64,000 bases of DNA from Sipunculus nudus (lineage: Eukaryota > Annelida > Sipuncula > Golfingiida > Sipunculidae), in the NCBI GenBank assembly GCA_026874595.1, contig CM049320.1, positions 31,470,214 to 31,534,213 on the forward strand. The letters run 5' to 3'. This document shows positions 33,518-43,217 of the stretch, piece by piece. The translations under genes and the position numbers were made by a program. How positions within the stretch are numbered: position 1 is the first letter of the stretch; the number at the start of each line of letters is the position of its first letter. A model generated the notes under the pieces. That model did no database searches. It saw only the letters and a list, made by a program, of their open reading frames with translations, and was not told where the DNA came from.

Positions 33518-34556
33518 TTAAGATGAAAATATCCCTATGCCTTCAAATAAAATTAATTATGGCCTCTAGGTTATTACATGCCAGGTGCATTTGACTCCTG
33601 GTTCAAATAGAGGTTATATATTACACATCATACAATCGCCTTCATTTTTCGATAAATAGGGCACAATGGTGTCCTCTATATAGTCCATTTAATGTTTGTT
33701 TGTTACAGGAATCACCTGTGGTGAGATATGCAGCTATAACGGCAAAGCAAAACCGGGGAAGTATTACTCGTACTTAACAAAACGGGTGAACTGCCCAAAT
33801 ATTTTATCACGGATGGCGAACCCTCCGTCACAAGTGGTATTCCCACCACCAAAGTTTATTCCTAGTGCGACGTACGAGGAGTTCACGCAAAATGGGGAAT
33901 GTCCTAACACTACACAGTATATGATCGATTTTAAGCCGAAGTATAAAACTATTCAGGAAACTGTATCTCAGAAAACAATAAATGACCTGATCGACAGAGA
34001 CAGAAATGGAGAAAATATAAACACGTACAATGATTTTCATCTATGTCGAAATACGCTGCATCTATATAAGAGATATATAAGCGAGAGGCGGGGCCTTGTT
34101 ATCGGAACCTTGCGACCTTGGCTTGAGGCCATGCTGCTCAATCTGTTCGCGAGTCACGTGACCACGTCAGAATATTACCCGCTTTATCTGGATCATCCGA
34201 AGTTGCGTTTCTATCATCCAATAGAAGTTGCCAAATGCTTTAAGTCAGGGCAACTGGAGCCGTTTGACTTTGCTGCGAGCTACTCTTCCATCGAACACAG
34301 TGGGCTAGGCAGATACGGTGACCCTCTGGATCCGTTTGGCGACCTGGAAGCAGTGGCCCAGGTGTGGTGCATGCTTAAACCAGGAGGAGTATTTTTCCTT
34401 GGACTTCCGATGAACAAACAAAACAACACTTGTTCTATTGTATGGAACGCTCACCGTCTCTATGGTTTCACTCGGCTAAAACACGTGACAGCAAACTGGG
34501 AGGTGTTGGACCTTCACCAAAACAGGCAGGACAACGTGATTTGTATAATCATGTGA
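20188..34556 (+). CDS. Gene copy 2: multi-exon mini-exon repeat/DUF268 protein
   Basis: Spliced model by inspection: anchor exon 20188-20272; mini-exons 20597-20644, 21061-21108, 21953-22003, 23280-23324, 23900-23947, 25101-25148, 28554-28601, 29114-29161, 30641-30688, 31036-31083 and 33099-33146; terminal exon 33709-34556. All junctions are phase 1 and nearly all have AG acceptors and GT donors. The product would be an N-terminal hydrophobic segment, about eleven 15-17-residue Lys/Gly/Ser-rich repeats and a DUF268 domain. Two mini-exons are lost here: 22773-22795 is truncated and 25611-28033 is split by a LINE. A 1-nt deletion near 34525 shifts the last ~12 residues and stops early, so the C-terminus may be impaired. 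The function is unknown; a Golgi/ER-lumen enzyme is my inference. Confidence 0.7.
20597..20644 (+). CDS. Mini-exon 2, copy 2
   Basis: 48 nt between ...atattttag and GTTGGG; encodes DAMKDLLSQKISVGRP. First repeat after the anchor. Phase 1-1, so skipping keeps the frame. Confidence 0.7.
21061..21108 (+). CDS. Mini-exon 3, copy 2
   Basis: 48 nt between ...atgttttag and GTTAGG; encodes DQRKGILPKKISVGSQ. Near-consensus repeat. Confidence 0.72.
21434..21838 (+). mobile_element. tRNA-derived SINE of the CTCCACCAAAAAA family, older member (copy 2)
   Basis: A-box-like TGGTAGTCTAGGGG near 21443 and B-box-like GAGACTGAATCTCAG near 21481. The central domain aatgggaaggttgtgccc...acgagtgtgg aligns with the SINEs at 24200 and 31126, and the tail atcttcaacaatttattataaaaaa matches their CTCCACCAAAAAA end. 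The same insertion lies in copy 3, and its 5' part survives in copy 1 (about 2503-2605). Confidence 0.68.
21953..22003 (+). CDS. Mini-exon 4, copy 2 (51-nt variant)
   Basis: 51 nt (17 codons) between ...ctattttag and GTTAGT; encodes DQQKGLLQRKFSLESSP. One codon longer than the rest but still symmetric phase 1. Confidence 0.66.
22075..22307 (+). mobile_element. tRNA-derived SINE, private to copy 2
   Basis: Head resembles a tRNA: A-box-like TGGACAGCTCAGTGG near 22076 and B box GGGTTCGATCC at 22122-22132, then a body containing TTTTCTCCGGGTACTCCG. Flanked by TATTAAGT at 22067-22074 and 22308-22315. Copy 3 has the empty site (a single run ...attaagtcaacgaacc near 46440), so insertion followed the unit 2/3 duplication. 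The low divergence of its Pol III boxes suggests a young insertion. Confidence 0.88.
22773..22795 (+). pseudogene. Mini-exon 5 truncated, copy 2
   Basis: Only the last 23 nt (gaagatttcacttggcag..) and a GTTAGG donor survive; acceptor and 5' half are deleted. The intact counterpart is 46916-46963 in copy 3, so this loss postdates the split of units 2 and 3. Confidence 0.65.
23280..23324 (+). CDS. Mini-exon 6, copy 2 (45-nt variant)
   Basis: 45 nt (15 codons) between ...atatttcag and GTGTGG; encodes DQMKILPTKIPSGSG. One codon short, frame kept. The donor is weak at position +3 to +6. Confidence 0.64.
23900..23947 (+). CDS. Mini-exon 7, copy 2
   Basis: 48 nt between ...atgttttag and GTTAGG; encodes DQMQGVLPRKISVGRQ. 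The copy 3 counterpart has lost its acceptor. Confidence 0.7.
24200..24560 (+). mobile_element. tRNA-derived SINE, second member (copy 2)
   Basis: B-box-like GTTAGATTCTCAG near 24232, central block aatgaggagattgtaccc with cgagtgcgcgtttcgggg and TTCCTCGTTGTTACAACCC, tail CTATCTCCACCAAAAAA. The A box is weak or truncated. Confidence 0.68.
25101..25148 (+). CDS. Mini-exon 9, copy 2
   Basis: 48 nt between ...tattctag and GTTAGG; encodes DEKKGVLRKKISVGSQ. First of the DEKK subtype. The copy 3 counterpart has lost 19 nt. Confidence 0.7.
25611..28033 (+). pseudogene. Mini-exon 10 split by a LINE, copy 2
   Basis: Exon pieces 25611-25646 (36 nt) and 28022-28033 (12 nt) sum to 48 nt once the second target-site copy is discounted, and read DEKKGVMRKKISVFSQ. 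The acceptor tattcaag and the donor GTTAGA flank the composite. A LINE occupies 25647-28011. The exon can no longer splice as one unit. Confidence 0.8.
25647..28011 (-). mobile_element. L1-like LINE fragment, copy 2, with 5' inversion
   Basis: 5'-truncated non-LTR element on the minus strand: its A-rich 3' end (AATAAAAAAAA on the minus strand) lies at 25647, and target duplication AAGATATCAG flanks it (25637-25646 and 28012-28021). Minus-strand frames at 27401-27661, 27024-27311, 26762-27094 and 26583-26774 encode C-terminal reverse-transcriptase pieces (WSNRGMSLSGKIAILKT, IEKGGLDMIHL, KIEALKIVWVKRFLSGP) broken by shifts. About 27295-27400 and 27405-27515 are a tandem duplication. About 27835-28005 repeats the 27130-27260 segment on the opposite strand, as expected from twin priming. 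L1/Tx1-group assignment is by motif memory. Confidence 0.82.
28554..28601 (+). CDS. Mini-exon 11, copy 2
   Basis: 48 nt between ...tatattcaag and GTTAGG; encodes DEKKAVQPEQISVGSQ. The acceptor is AAG with a weak pyrimidine tract, a feature of the DEKK-type exons. Confidence 0.66.
29114..29161 (+). CDS. Mini-exon 12, copy 2
   Basis: 48 nt between ...ttattttag and GTTAGG; encodes DKKKGVLRGKISVGSQ. Confidence 0.7.
29664..29711 (+). pseudogene. Dead mini-exon 13, copy 2
   Basis: 48 nt of open frame (GQGKGVLIKQFSVCTP) with a GTAGAT donor, but the acceptor position reads atattggg. The next possible AG would give a 43-nt, frame-breaking exon. Confidence 0.58.
30641..30688 (+). CDS. Mini-exon 15, copy 2
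   Basis: 48 nt between ...tatattttag and GTCAAG; encodes DQMKSVQPKKISAGSQ. The donor deviates from the usual GTTAGG. Confidence 0.66.
31036..31083 (+). CDS. Mini-exon 16, copy 2
   Basis: 48 nt between ...gatattttag and GTTAGG; encodes DQMIGVLPMKVAAGSP. A SINE sits 42 bp downstream of the donor. Confidence 0.66.
31126..31491 (-). mobile_element. tRNA-derived SINE, minus strand (copy 2)
   Basis: Read on the minus strand it carries the same central block (ttaatgggaaggctgtgtcc, then GGGGGTTCCTCGGTGTTATG) and the CTCCACCAAAAAAATT tail. Flanked by a 13-bp target duplication CTCAGTTGTTCTT at 31113-31125 and 31492-31504, next to mini-exon 16. Confidence 0.82.
33099..33146 (+). CDS. Mini-exon 17 (last repeat), copy 2
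   Basis: 48 nt between ...attctttag and GTAAGG; encodes GQMKGVFLKKISAGSS with Gly at the split codon. Last repeat before the DUF268 exon, about 560 bp upstream of it. Confidence 0.7.
33477..33514. repeat. (TA)n microsatellite before DUF268 exon, copy 2
   Basis: About 38 bp, orthologous position to 6470 and 60853. Confidence 0.95.
33709..34556 (+). CDS. DUF268 (PF03269) domain terminal exon, copy 2
   Basis: Acceptor ttgtttgttacag ends at 33708; phase 1 entry then 282 codons including the stop at 34554-34556. The first ~125 residues carry five Cys and one N-x-T site, which suits a secretory-lumen protein. The rest carries the DUF268 hallmarks LRPWLEA, T-S-E-Y, Y-H-P, SSIEHSGLGRYGDP, LKPGGVFFLG and NAHRLYG. 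DUF268 is a nematode-named family of unknown function, placed as I recall with the SAM-methyltransferase fold; activity is not established. After LDLHQN a 1-nt deletion relative to copy 1 (near 34525) yields a different 8-residue tail and an early stop. A polyadenylation signal AATAAA follows at 34801. Confidence 0.85.
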
Positions 34557-37500
34557 TGCTTGTTCTTCGAAAAGTAACATAATAGTTGCCACGAAATCTT
34601 ACAAAATGTTCAAGTTTAGTCTGGTTCTTGACAACAAAACTGTCTGCGTGAAGTTGGATGGGTATTTCTCCAGTAAAATAATGAAAATCTCTTATAAATC
34701 CTAGCACCTGGTGTAGTAATACTGGATTTCTGTTATCTAGAAATTCACTCGGCGAACTGAAGAGCCACATTTGTTCAAGTATGTCTGTCCTTGATATAAA
34801 AATAAATGCCATGAAAGCCCAGTCAATATACTTAACTCAGTACCAGATATCTGTCTATAGCTGCAGTAAGTAAAGTGTCGTTTTACTTATTTTCAGTCGT
34901 GGCGGTATAAACCGTAACCTGTGACCATGATGATGAAGTTTTCTAGGGTCATTGGTAGTCATTTTTACTCTATCGCCTGTGAGTGCGCTTTGCAGAAGTA
35001 CCTTAAAGACAGCCGACAAAGAGTAGGCTATTAGAACGTTCCGGCAAGGATGTGTGTTAAACTTAGAATGGATGTATATTGATCTTTAATGTCCGTTATC
35101 GAGTTAATGTTATCGACAATGTTAATGTCGACTAGAGTTAATGAATGAGTGCTTATTAGTCTTTCTTTAGTATACAGGGATGTTTGTCTGTTTTTATGAG
35201 TATTTGCATTTTATGTAATGATACGTTGGCATGTGTAAATTGGGTAATGAAAGGCGGGATGGTTTCAAGTTTGAGATGGGCTGGCTTTAGTGTACGTTTC
35301 GATCACTAGGTGTCGCTGCATGTGCTCTGATGCGACAGAGTTAGACTTGCTTTTATTTACATTTTAGTCACCATATGACCCTGCATGCGGCCTGATCTAC
35401 AGATACCAAGGATTTTGTTATTACAATTTTGAGCGCTTTTTAAGTGATTACAAAGTTTTCGTAAAATCATGATGTCAGATTTGTTTATTCTTATATTTTT
35501 CCACATAAATCAATACATTGTTTCATGTGTCTTGATGAGTTTAACTCACATGAGTACTTAAGTAATTAAACACTATGTTTTTTGCGTATTATAACCAGAG
35601 TAGTCAGAATAGCTTCATAAGAACATGTATTTAAGTAAGATTTCAAGACTTGTGTATTTTCATTCATGTTATAAAGAATTATGAGAGTATGAGATACCAT
35701 TACAGTAGTTGCTTGTGGGCTCTTATTGTTATATTGTCATTAGCATGTTTTGCAAAGAAATAATAACAGTATCGACATACTTAAAGTTATGTTTATTGAA
35801 CAAACTAAGAAATCTTAAATGTTTTGCTTTATTCACAGCTACAGTACAATATCATAATATTATTAGCAGGTCATTATGTGTGTGTATTTCAGTTTTACTT
35901 GAGTAAATGTTGTTAAAGACTGCGATTAAACTTGCCTTCATCTTGATGAATGATGAGAGATGCCGCTACACTGTCATATGTCCATAATGACCATACATTT
36001 ACCAAAAGTGTATTTATATGAATGTTTATATAATGTCCCATTGTTTGAAACTATATACACACACATTATACTTCTCGAAGAAGGGCACTAAAGAATCGCA
36101 CATGATCGTACAAACACAACAAGACGATGGCAAGCTATTGACATAAGTATTTAAAAAAAATGCGCAATAATCAGAAAGAATGTCGCCCGTACACAGTCTC
36201 CCAAAGTCAAAGTATATCTACAGACAAGAACTTAATCCACATTGATGGTTAGCAGAGTTGTACTTTATCCTGGGACAAACGTATTTTTCCAAGACAGTGA
36301 GAATCCCCCGGGAAATAACTGGAATAAACTGGTAAATGCGGGAAGCACTTAAATGTTTGAAAAAATATGTCGAAAGTTGATAATTTTTTTCAAGGTATAT
36401 AATACAGCTGGGTACTGTATAAATATTCACAAATTCACCATTTTAGACAGCATGGAAGAAAATTATATCTACAAAGAACCTACCCTGTTTATTGAATTAT
36501 CACCTATCTTTAGAAAAAATATATATGATTTCTGTGTATATTATATTGATTTAAGGGTATTTCTGGACATGAAAAGTTCTAATTACGCCTACGTGTAAGA
36601 TAAATGAATTTGTTTATCAACAACTTTGAGTGTAAACGCGCAATGTTTACCAATGGGAAAACAGGTAACCTGAAGTGGCAGGTTGCATTAATGCAAAGGC
36701 ATAAAGGTCACTTGTTGCAAAACGTCATTTGCAAAGCTCTGGCCTATCGAACATGCCGCCAGGTGCCCTTGTTGAATTTGTTTTGGAAACTTTGGCGAGC
36801 CCCTACACATTATAAACGTTTTGATAAAAAAAACCTGTGTGCGGTGATATCTTCGTTTTCTTGCGTATTTTTATTATAGCCCCACGTGATTATTTTTAGT
36901 TTATAAAGGCCAGATAGGTGATTAGGTCCCTTTAAATAATGTCCTCTGTCAGTAACCTTAACAGAGCGTTACAAATCTAACAGAAACACTCCTTTACAAA
37001 GTAGGTCATTTTGATTTCATATTTAGTGGTTTTAGGTCTGAAGAAGCTTGCGCTTGATTACACTATTCATAAGATTAAAATACCTTAGTTTCTGTTGATA
37101 TGAATCATGTGATGTAATTACATGACTAGGGTACAAAATGGTTTGTAGACATAGCGAAATGCTATCGGGTAAGGTTATCGAACAGGTATACGATATATAC
37201 TTATATGAAGTGAATGTATTTAGAGTTATCGCTGTGTATGGTTCCACATGCTAATATCATACTTTAAATAAGCTATATTAATAATGAGCTATTTATTAGT
37301 GTGTATAGCTAATATGGGAAGATCATTAGGCGGTTCGCTGACTTTTCGTTTCAGATGTTATGTTGACAAACGAAAATAACACTTTCGTTTCTATTAGCAG
37401 AAATTGAAATATTTTGGCTTAGAGTTTGTTTGATAATCTTAATAACAGTCATCTTACAACCTAATAGGAACACAGGCTGAAAATTCAAGACAACGTGTTC

Positions 37501-38198
37501 TTATATTTTGTCACTATTATTTCCTATTCTCCCTTTTGACCTTTGTGGTTCTTCTGAAATATCTCAGAGGTAATTTCTTGGCGTATCGAGGTTGGTTGCT
37601 TTTACGGAAACGACAATCCGGGAATAGTAATGCGGCAACAGTAAGTCATATAAAATTTTATTGGACTGTCACATGAGCACGCTTTGACAACGACAATTCG
37701 GTACGGCTATCCGGCCATTTTTCGAATCAGTCTGTGACCGATTTTTTTATACTGCCGGACATAATCGTACGGTGCGACTCCCATAAAATGACGTCAGTAC
37801 TATCATACAGGCATCCTTATCCAGCATTGTGGTTTAAGAACCCTGATATGCTCCAAATGCCAAAATATTGGCTAAATGAGTTAACAAAAGTAAGATATAG
37901 ATTTTATAAGGTTTATGAAATAAATTCCAATACGTTCATTTCTGTCTTCATCTTTGATAAATACATTGGATCCATCGTGATGGAGGAACACGTCCGATTA
38001 AACCTCCGATTATAAATTATAGTTATGTGTACACCCTAAACGCATCGTAGTTGTCGTCGCCGCTGCAATTGACGTTGCCGTTACCGGATTAACGTATGAT
38101 TGTGTCGAAGCTTAATTGAAAAGCTAAACGAAAAGATTGTTGTATAACAAGAAATAATAGGTGTGAGCTTCGAGGCATATCAAACACCTATATACGGG
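34557..38198. other. Spacer after gene copy 2, left part
   Basis: Likely 3' UTR to about 34830, then AT-rich sequence matching unit 1. It carries the pre-insertion (empty) form of the 2.55-kb element site near 37745. No gene seen. Confidence 0.5.
34801..34806 (+). promoter_or_regulatory. Candidate polyadenylation signal, copy 2
   Basis: AATAAA about 245 bp after the copy 2 stop; the same site as in copy 1. Confidence 0.4.
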
Positions 38199-38594
38199 TT
38201 ACCCCTATCACACATAATACGTTTTGAAACCGATTTAGGCAAAGCGGTTTTGCCAAACCGGTTTAGTGCGTTCACACGGGTACCTTGCACTAATGCGTGT
38301 TGTGTACATTTCACATGCAATGTAACAGTATGCAGACACAAGCATTCGCTCTTGTGCTGTGACCGAGTTGCTGCTTGAAAACTTGGCCCACACCGATCTA
38401 GAGCGTTCACATAAGACTTTAGCTAGGAGGATAAAACGATTCACTTTCAAAACGGTCTGATCCATCTCCTGAGCCTGATCTAAAACGTTAAGGCTGAAAC
38501 GGTTTGAAAACGCTTTGGATTACCTTGTGAACGCTCTATTGCGCATTCAAAAGGGTTTTAAACCAGTTTGCAATTTGCCATGTGAAAGGGGTAA
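38199..38594. mobile_element. Inverted-repeat MITE, same insertion in unit 2
   Basis: Counterpart of 13788-14186, about 396 bp, with a T to A change in the left terminus (CCCCTATCACA). Confidence 0.68.
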
Positions 38595-39700
38595 CAGGCA
38601 TGTATAAGCCCGAACCATGCACGCAACCACGCTGAAGGGTTTTGGTCCTGCTACTCATCAAATATTTGGTGTTTCAAACTTGCCTTAATTATCGCCTTGT
38701 TTCTTGGTTGCTCTGGAGATGTGGGGTCGAACCCAGTCCACACCCGACCGGTCCCAAGGCCAAGCGGACTGATGCCAGTACCCTCATCCAGCAGAAGACC
38801 CTATGACCATCAGGCCAGGTTTCACAGGTCGGAAATTGGGAGCCTTCGCTTGGTAACTAACAGAAGGGACGGACATTAGGGTTCAACAGCCATGCCGGTT
38901 CAGGATACGACAGGTTGTCCCTCCGACCTTACCATAGGTGCCGGTGTGTGGTCAGCGGGCCCGTAGACACACCAAAGATTCTAACTCGGCAGGTTCTGAG
39001 TAGAATATTCGATATACCTTTATTAGATACACTCCTCCTACATTATAAGTAGACTTGCCCATTAATGAATATATGACAAAGTTGCCGGGCCCTATGAGTC
39101 AGAGTGAGAGGAAAGAGTCACTTGTTCACTTGTCCAAGTGGTGGGCCTTGGGTAGAGACCAAACCATATGGCTTCTAGGTCACTTATTAGGTCTCCCCTA
39201 ATAAGTAAATGGATGATGTTAGGCACCGGACCGGCGAATAAAGTTGAGTAGCCTGCAGCTCTCCATATCTCGAGTAAAACGCATCCCCCATCGGCTGAAA
39301 GTATGATCTTGATTATTACTTAGTAATAAAAACCATTCCAAAATCGGAAAGACCTTTCGGCCATTTGGCGGTGCCTTTGCAAATCTCAACATTTGCAATT
39401 ACTGACACGAACCAATATTTCAGAAAATGAGTTGAGACGAAATAATTTAATATACCATGGGGTACCTGAGAGTAATGGACGAGACAACTGGGAAGAGAGT
39501 CTGAAGAGGGTTACAAAATAAGTATTGGTAGAGCACACCTGCTTCCTGTTAGAGATTGAAAACTAAGATAACAAGATATTATAGTATCACATGATTATAG
39601 TGAACATGTCAGGTTAGAAAGGCGTAATGTTGCTTTCTTTATGATACAGGGTAGGAATGATAACAAGGAAGCTTTTCTTTCTTTTGATAAACTGTATATT
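38595..39700. other. Spacer of unit 2, GC-rich block
   Basis: Counterpart of 14187-15332, including the 10-bp hairpin (39182-39206). About 40 bp near 39505 are deleted relative to unit 1. No gene seen. Confidence 0.45.
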
Positions 39701-39708
39701 GAGGAGCA

Positions 39709-40452
39709 CAGGGTTGGGGCCAGGTACTTGTACCTGTACCTGTACCTAGGTACACATTTCAGAGTACCTGTACCTGTACCTCTACCTGCAAGTCATGAGT
39801 AGGAAGTGCCTTGTACCAGTACCTGTACCTCTAACTAAAGTACCTGTACATGGTACAAGGTACTCCAGGTACAATTTCATATTTTCAGTTTTTTTTAAGT
39901 TTTTTCTCTAAGGTATTAAATTACCTGTAGTGTAAAATAATCAACAAGCCATCAGTGTGATAAACTGCCCATGAATTGAATTGTTATCACACCTCCAGAA
40001 TAGTCACATGTGTGATATTAGCTGTAACCACTAATTGAGCAAATCATTTGATTATACTGTACTTGGTGCACTCAATGAACATTTAGCACACAAATATCAT
40101 GTTTGTGAAGTATGGTATCAGGATAATCACTCTCTTACTGTACTTAATGGACCTTCAGTAGATTGTAATTTCACGTTTGTTAATGTATTGAGTCATACTC
40201 TACTTGGTGCACTTAATGGACTTTTAATACACTTGCATGTTTGTGAACATATTGTGCCATACAGTTAATAAGTTCTATTAAATAAACTTTAGCAAATGAC
40301 TTCAGTAAAAACGTCTTTAAAGAGATCCTCAAATAAATGTACCTGTACCTATACCTAGGTACTCTCTAAAGTACCTGTACCTGTAGCTGGCCTATTCACA
40401 AGTACCTGTACCTGTACCTAGGTACTTTCACTTGTACCTGGCCCAAACCCTG
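39709..40452. mobile_element. hAT-like MITE, same insertion in unit 2
   Basis: 744 bp, same target duplication GAGGAGCA at 39701-39708 and 40453-40460. The right terminus has a substitution (CCCAAACCCTG), and the middle repeat has lost ~9 bp. It predates the unit 1/2 duplication. Confidence 0.92.
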
Positions 40453-40460
40453 GAGGAGCA

Positions 40461-43217
40461 ACTGTTTTAAAAGGGAATTTGAATCAACTCAAATGTGATG
40501 TGTAAAAAAAATGATTAATCTACAGCACTTGATAAATTTCGGAGACCAGAATACTCAAATGCAGCTGTATTAGGAGAATGTGATAGATTTCCTTTGTTTG
40601 TATCTTTCTTATAAAGTTGTATTAAGTATTGGATTAAACTTTCTATACAGTTGTTAATCAGATTGGGTATCTCATGTAAGAAGTTTGATGTTCCAGTCTG
40701 GTTTTAGCTATGTTTGGAATTTGTTTTCTGAAAGTAAGATATGGCTCTTCAAAATTGGCACTGTTTATTAGAGATATCGTGTTGTGTAGTAAACTATACT
40801 ATTATGGTACGTTTAATTCCATGCCAACTGTTGAAAGGTATGTATATTGTATTCCAGATACATGAATAAAAAAGAATCATACGGAACTTACATGCATGTT
40901 AGAATCAGGAATTGGCTAATGAAATGGGACTATATAAAAGCATATCTCATGAAGAAAGGATATGATAATATTGTTTATGTCAAGGATACAGTATTGTTGA
41001 GGATGAAGCTCACGTTTGAAAGATTTACACTTTATGTAGATTATATAATAATTTGAAGGTATAACACTTTAGACAAGGCTTACATTTTCCAAATGAAAAC
41101 ACTTTTATAAAATTATTTTTAATTTAGTGTAGAAAAATAATAAATTGTTGAATCCTGCGTTTTTTATTCACAGATGATGGCAAAAAAGGACTCTAAGGCA
41201 ATTACCCGCGGCAATTCTCCCCCCCCCCCGGTCAATAACGAAACAAGACAATTAAGCCCCGGACAATTTCCCACCGGACTGGGGTGTTTTTAATGAATAA
41301 ACGTCTGTTCTGTTCAATACCGTGAGGCACTGGGGGAATCCTAAATCATATACAGCTCCATTCAATAGAATTGACATCTGGTCCATTCTCTCAAAGTTTG
41401 TTCTTCTGTTTGGTTCAAAATCCTCGTATTCTCTTTTTCATTGAAGATAGAAAACAAAGATACATAGGCCTGGTGATCACCTGTAGATATTTTGCACTAA
41501 GGATAGTAAGAATATAAGCCTAATATACCAATTACATATATAATTGAAACTGCAGAGTAGTTATTCATATGTTTTGCATATATCTCAATGATGAACACTT
41601 TACAAAAAAAGTTCACTTGAATTACAAAGCAGGATCGACACTTAAGTACACAATTTTCTGTTTTGTTCATGAAGGCAACAAAACAAAGGAGAGAAAAGAT
41701 GTGTATGACTGTGTTTGTATCTAAATACATCTACAAGGAGGCAAACAGGTTCACCTTCTAAATGCAACATGTACGTATATAACTGGTCGTTTTTATTTCT
41801 TAATCCCACAGCTTTTAACCAGAATATGCACACACAGAAACGCTTAATATGAATACAAAGGAAGGTCGGTTCAATCCGTAATGAAGTCAACCCAATGATT
41901 TTCTATGTGCCGGTCGTTTGTTCTACCAGTTAGCTAATAAAGATGCCCAAGCCCTCAGTGTTTATCACACTTTTACAGGAACCAGCGAAGTGACGTCAGA
42001 GTGCTACATACTAAATTTGTCGACACTGACTTTGCATGTAACAGCGAGAACTGATGGCCTTTTATGGCGTGCTGCATATATAATTTGTTGAGAGATGTAT
42101 GAATAGCCATCTGGTTCATTGTATAGAGTGGCAGAGCATAAATACAAAGAAAAAATAGCTCCCCCGGTATGGGAATCGAATAATAGAGGGGTTTCTGATA
42201 GCCATTAGCCTATCGGTCGCGCAACTGTCCTGCAATCGGAAAGTCATGGATCCAAGTCATACATCTATCCACTTATAAATATATGTATATAATCGGGAGT
42301 GGATCCGTTGAAACTCAATGTGTTGTTTTTGGCGCCGTCCGGTATAATATTCCTTTCCTATGCCACGGAACATTATTCTTGTGTTTAAGAAGCTCAGAAG
42401 GAAAGTGTGCTCTGTTTTGGATTAAATCTAGGTTCTGGTGTCACCTGATTCGCAGATCAGGTCCCCGGCTTAATATATCGGAAAGTATATATATAATACT
42501 GGGCCTTACATGTTGAAAAGACACAGGCTGAGGATTCTCTCCGTGCCGCTTATGGGAGGTTCGATCATGCGTAACCTCGTGTATGCTCCTGAAATCTGTA
42601 TTTGTATTAAGTGAAAGGGTCTGTTGCCTGTTCTGTAATTGTTTTTAAATTTATACGTTTGTTTTATCTATGTATGTTGAAAAGGAGGTGTAAGCAATAT
42701 GCCATGGGCCTTAGGAACTAGTCCGTCTCTGTAAATACTATTACACAAAGCCAACACTGGATGTCAAGCCAATCCCCATTTATTGATAGTCAGTGGCACT
42801 TCCAAATAAACCAAGATTCCAATAACATTTGCATTTTATTTTCAAATGCATATGTAGCGAACGATACAGAACATTTAAACCAGCTGTGAACCACTTTGGA
42901 ATAATGGACAACATTGGGAGTGGTTAGTTCTGGGCGGGACGAAGTTTCCCACAATCTAATAATGGGTGTGATCCGCTGTGTGATATGAAGTTATTTATGG
43001 TTTATTTATGAATATGCTGAATGTTCAGATCACGTGGTATGCGTATATAGGCCATATCATAAAAAATATCAGAGCATATCACAAAAGTAAAACGCTCTTT
43101 CAGAATAGGTGGTGAGATGTAATGTTGATAAATGAGCTATTTGTTCATGTGTACAACAAATCTTAGAAGGTCATCTCACTGTTTGCTTCATACAACGCTG
43201 CTAGGTGATATGTTGTT
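40461..43217. other. Spacer of unit 2, right part
   Basis: Counterpart of 16110-18872; poly-C tract shortened (41219-41229). No gene seen. Confidence 0.45.
42207..42268 (+). repeat. tRNA-like SINE relic (unit 2)
   Basis: Counterpart of the 17862 relic, with the same A- and B-box-like blocks. Confidence 0.4.

Larger units (their letters stand above)
20273..33708 (+). repeat. Mini-exon/intron tandem array, copy 2
   Basis: 13.4 kb made mostly of diverged copies of one exon+intron unit (roughly 0.45-0.95 kb each), interrupted by SINEs at about 21434, 22075, 24200 and 31126 and a LINE at 25647. The region 31505-33098 between mini-exons 16 and 17 is less obviously repeat-derived, and I see no exon in it. 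Confidence 0.82.
18873..43217 (+). repeat. Tandem gene-scale duplication, unit 2
   Basis: The only unit whose two homologous boundaries are both visible: the motif agtggaaagagccctgttcg near 18873 recurs near 43218, giving a period of about 24.3 kb. It holds a gene copy (20188-34556) and a spacer of about 8.7 kb that matches the unit 1 spacer nearly base for base apart from indels. The same transposons at the same sites in units 1 and 2 (hAT MITE, inverted-repeat MITE) or in units 2 and 3 (LINE, SINEs) show that the units are segmental copies rather than separately assembled loci. Confidence 0.92.

Noticed and set aside
37734-38015. 93-codon open frame in the unit 2 spacer
   Set aside because: Not open in the matching unit 1 sequence (about 13325-13600) and no recognisable motif.
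40847-41056. 69-codon frame right of the hAT MITE
   Set aside because: Interrupted in unit 1 (near 16510) and no recognisable feature. Possibly a fragment of an older element, not supportable as a gene.
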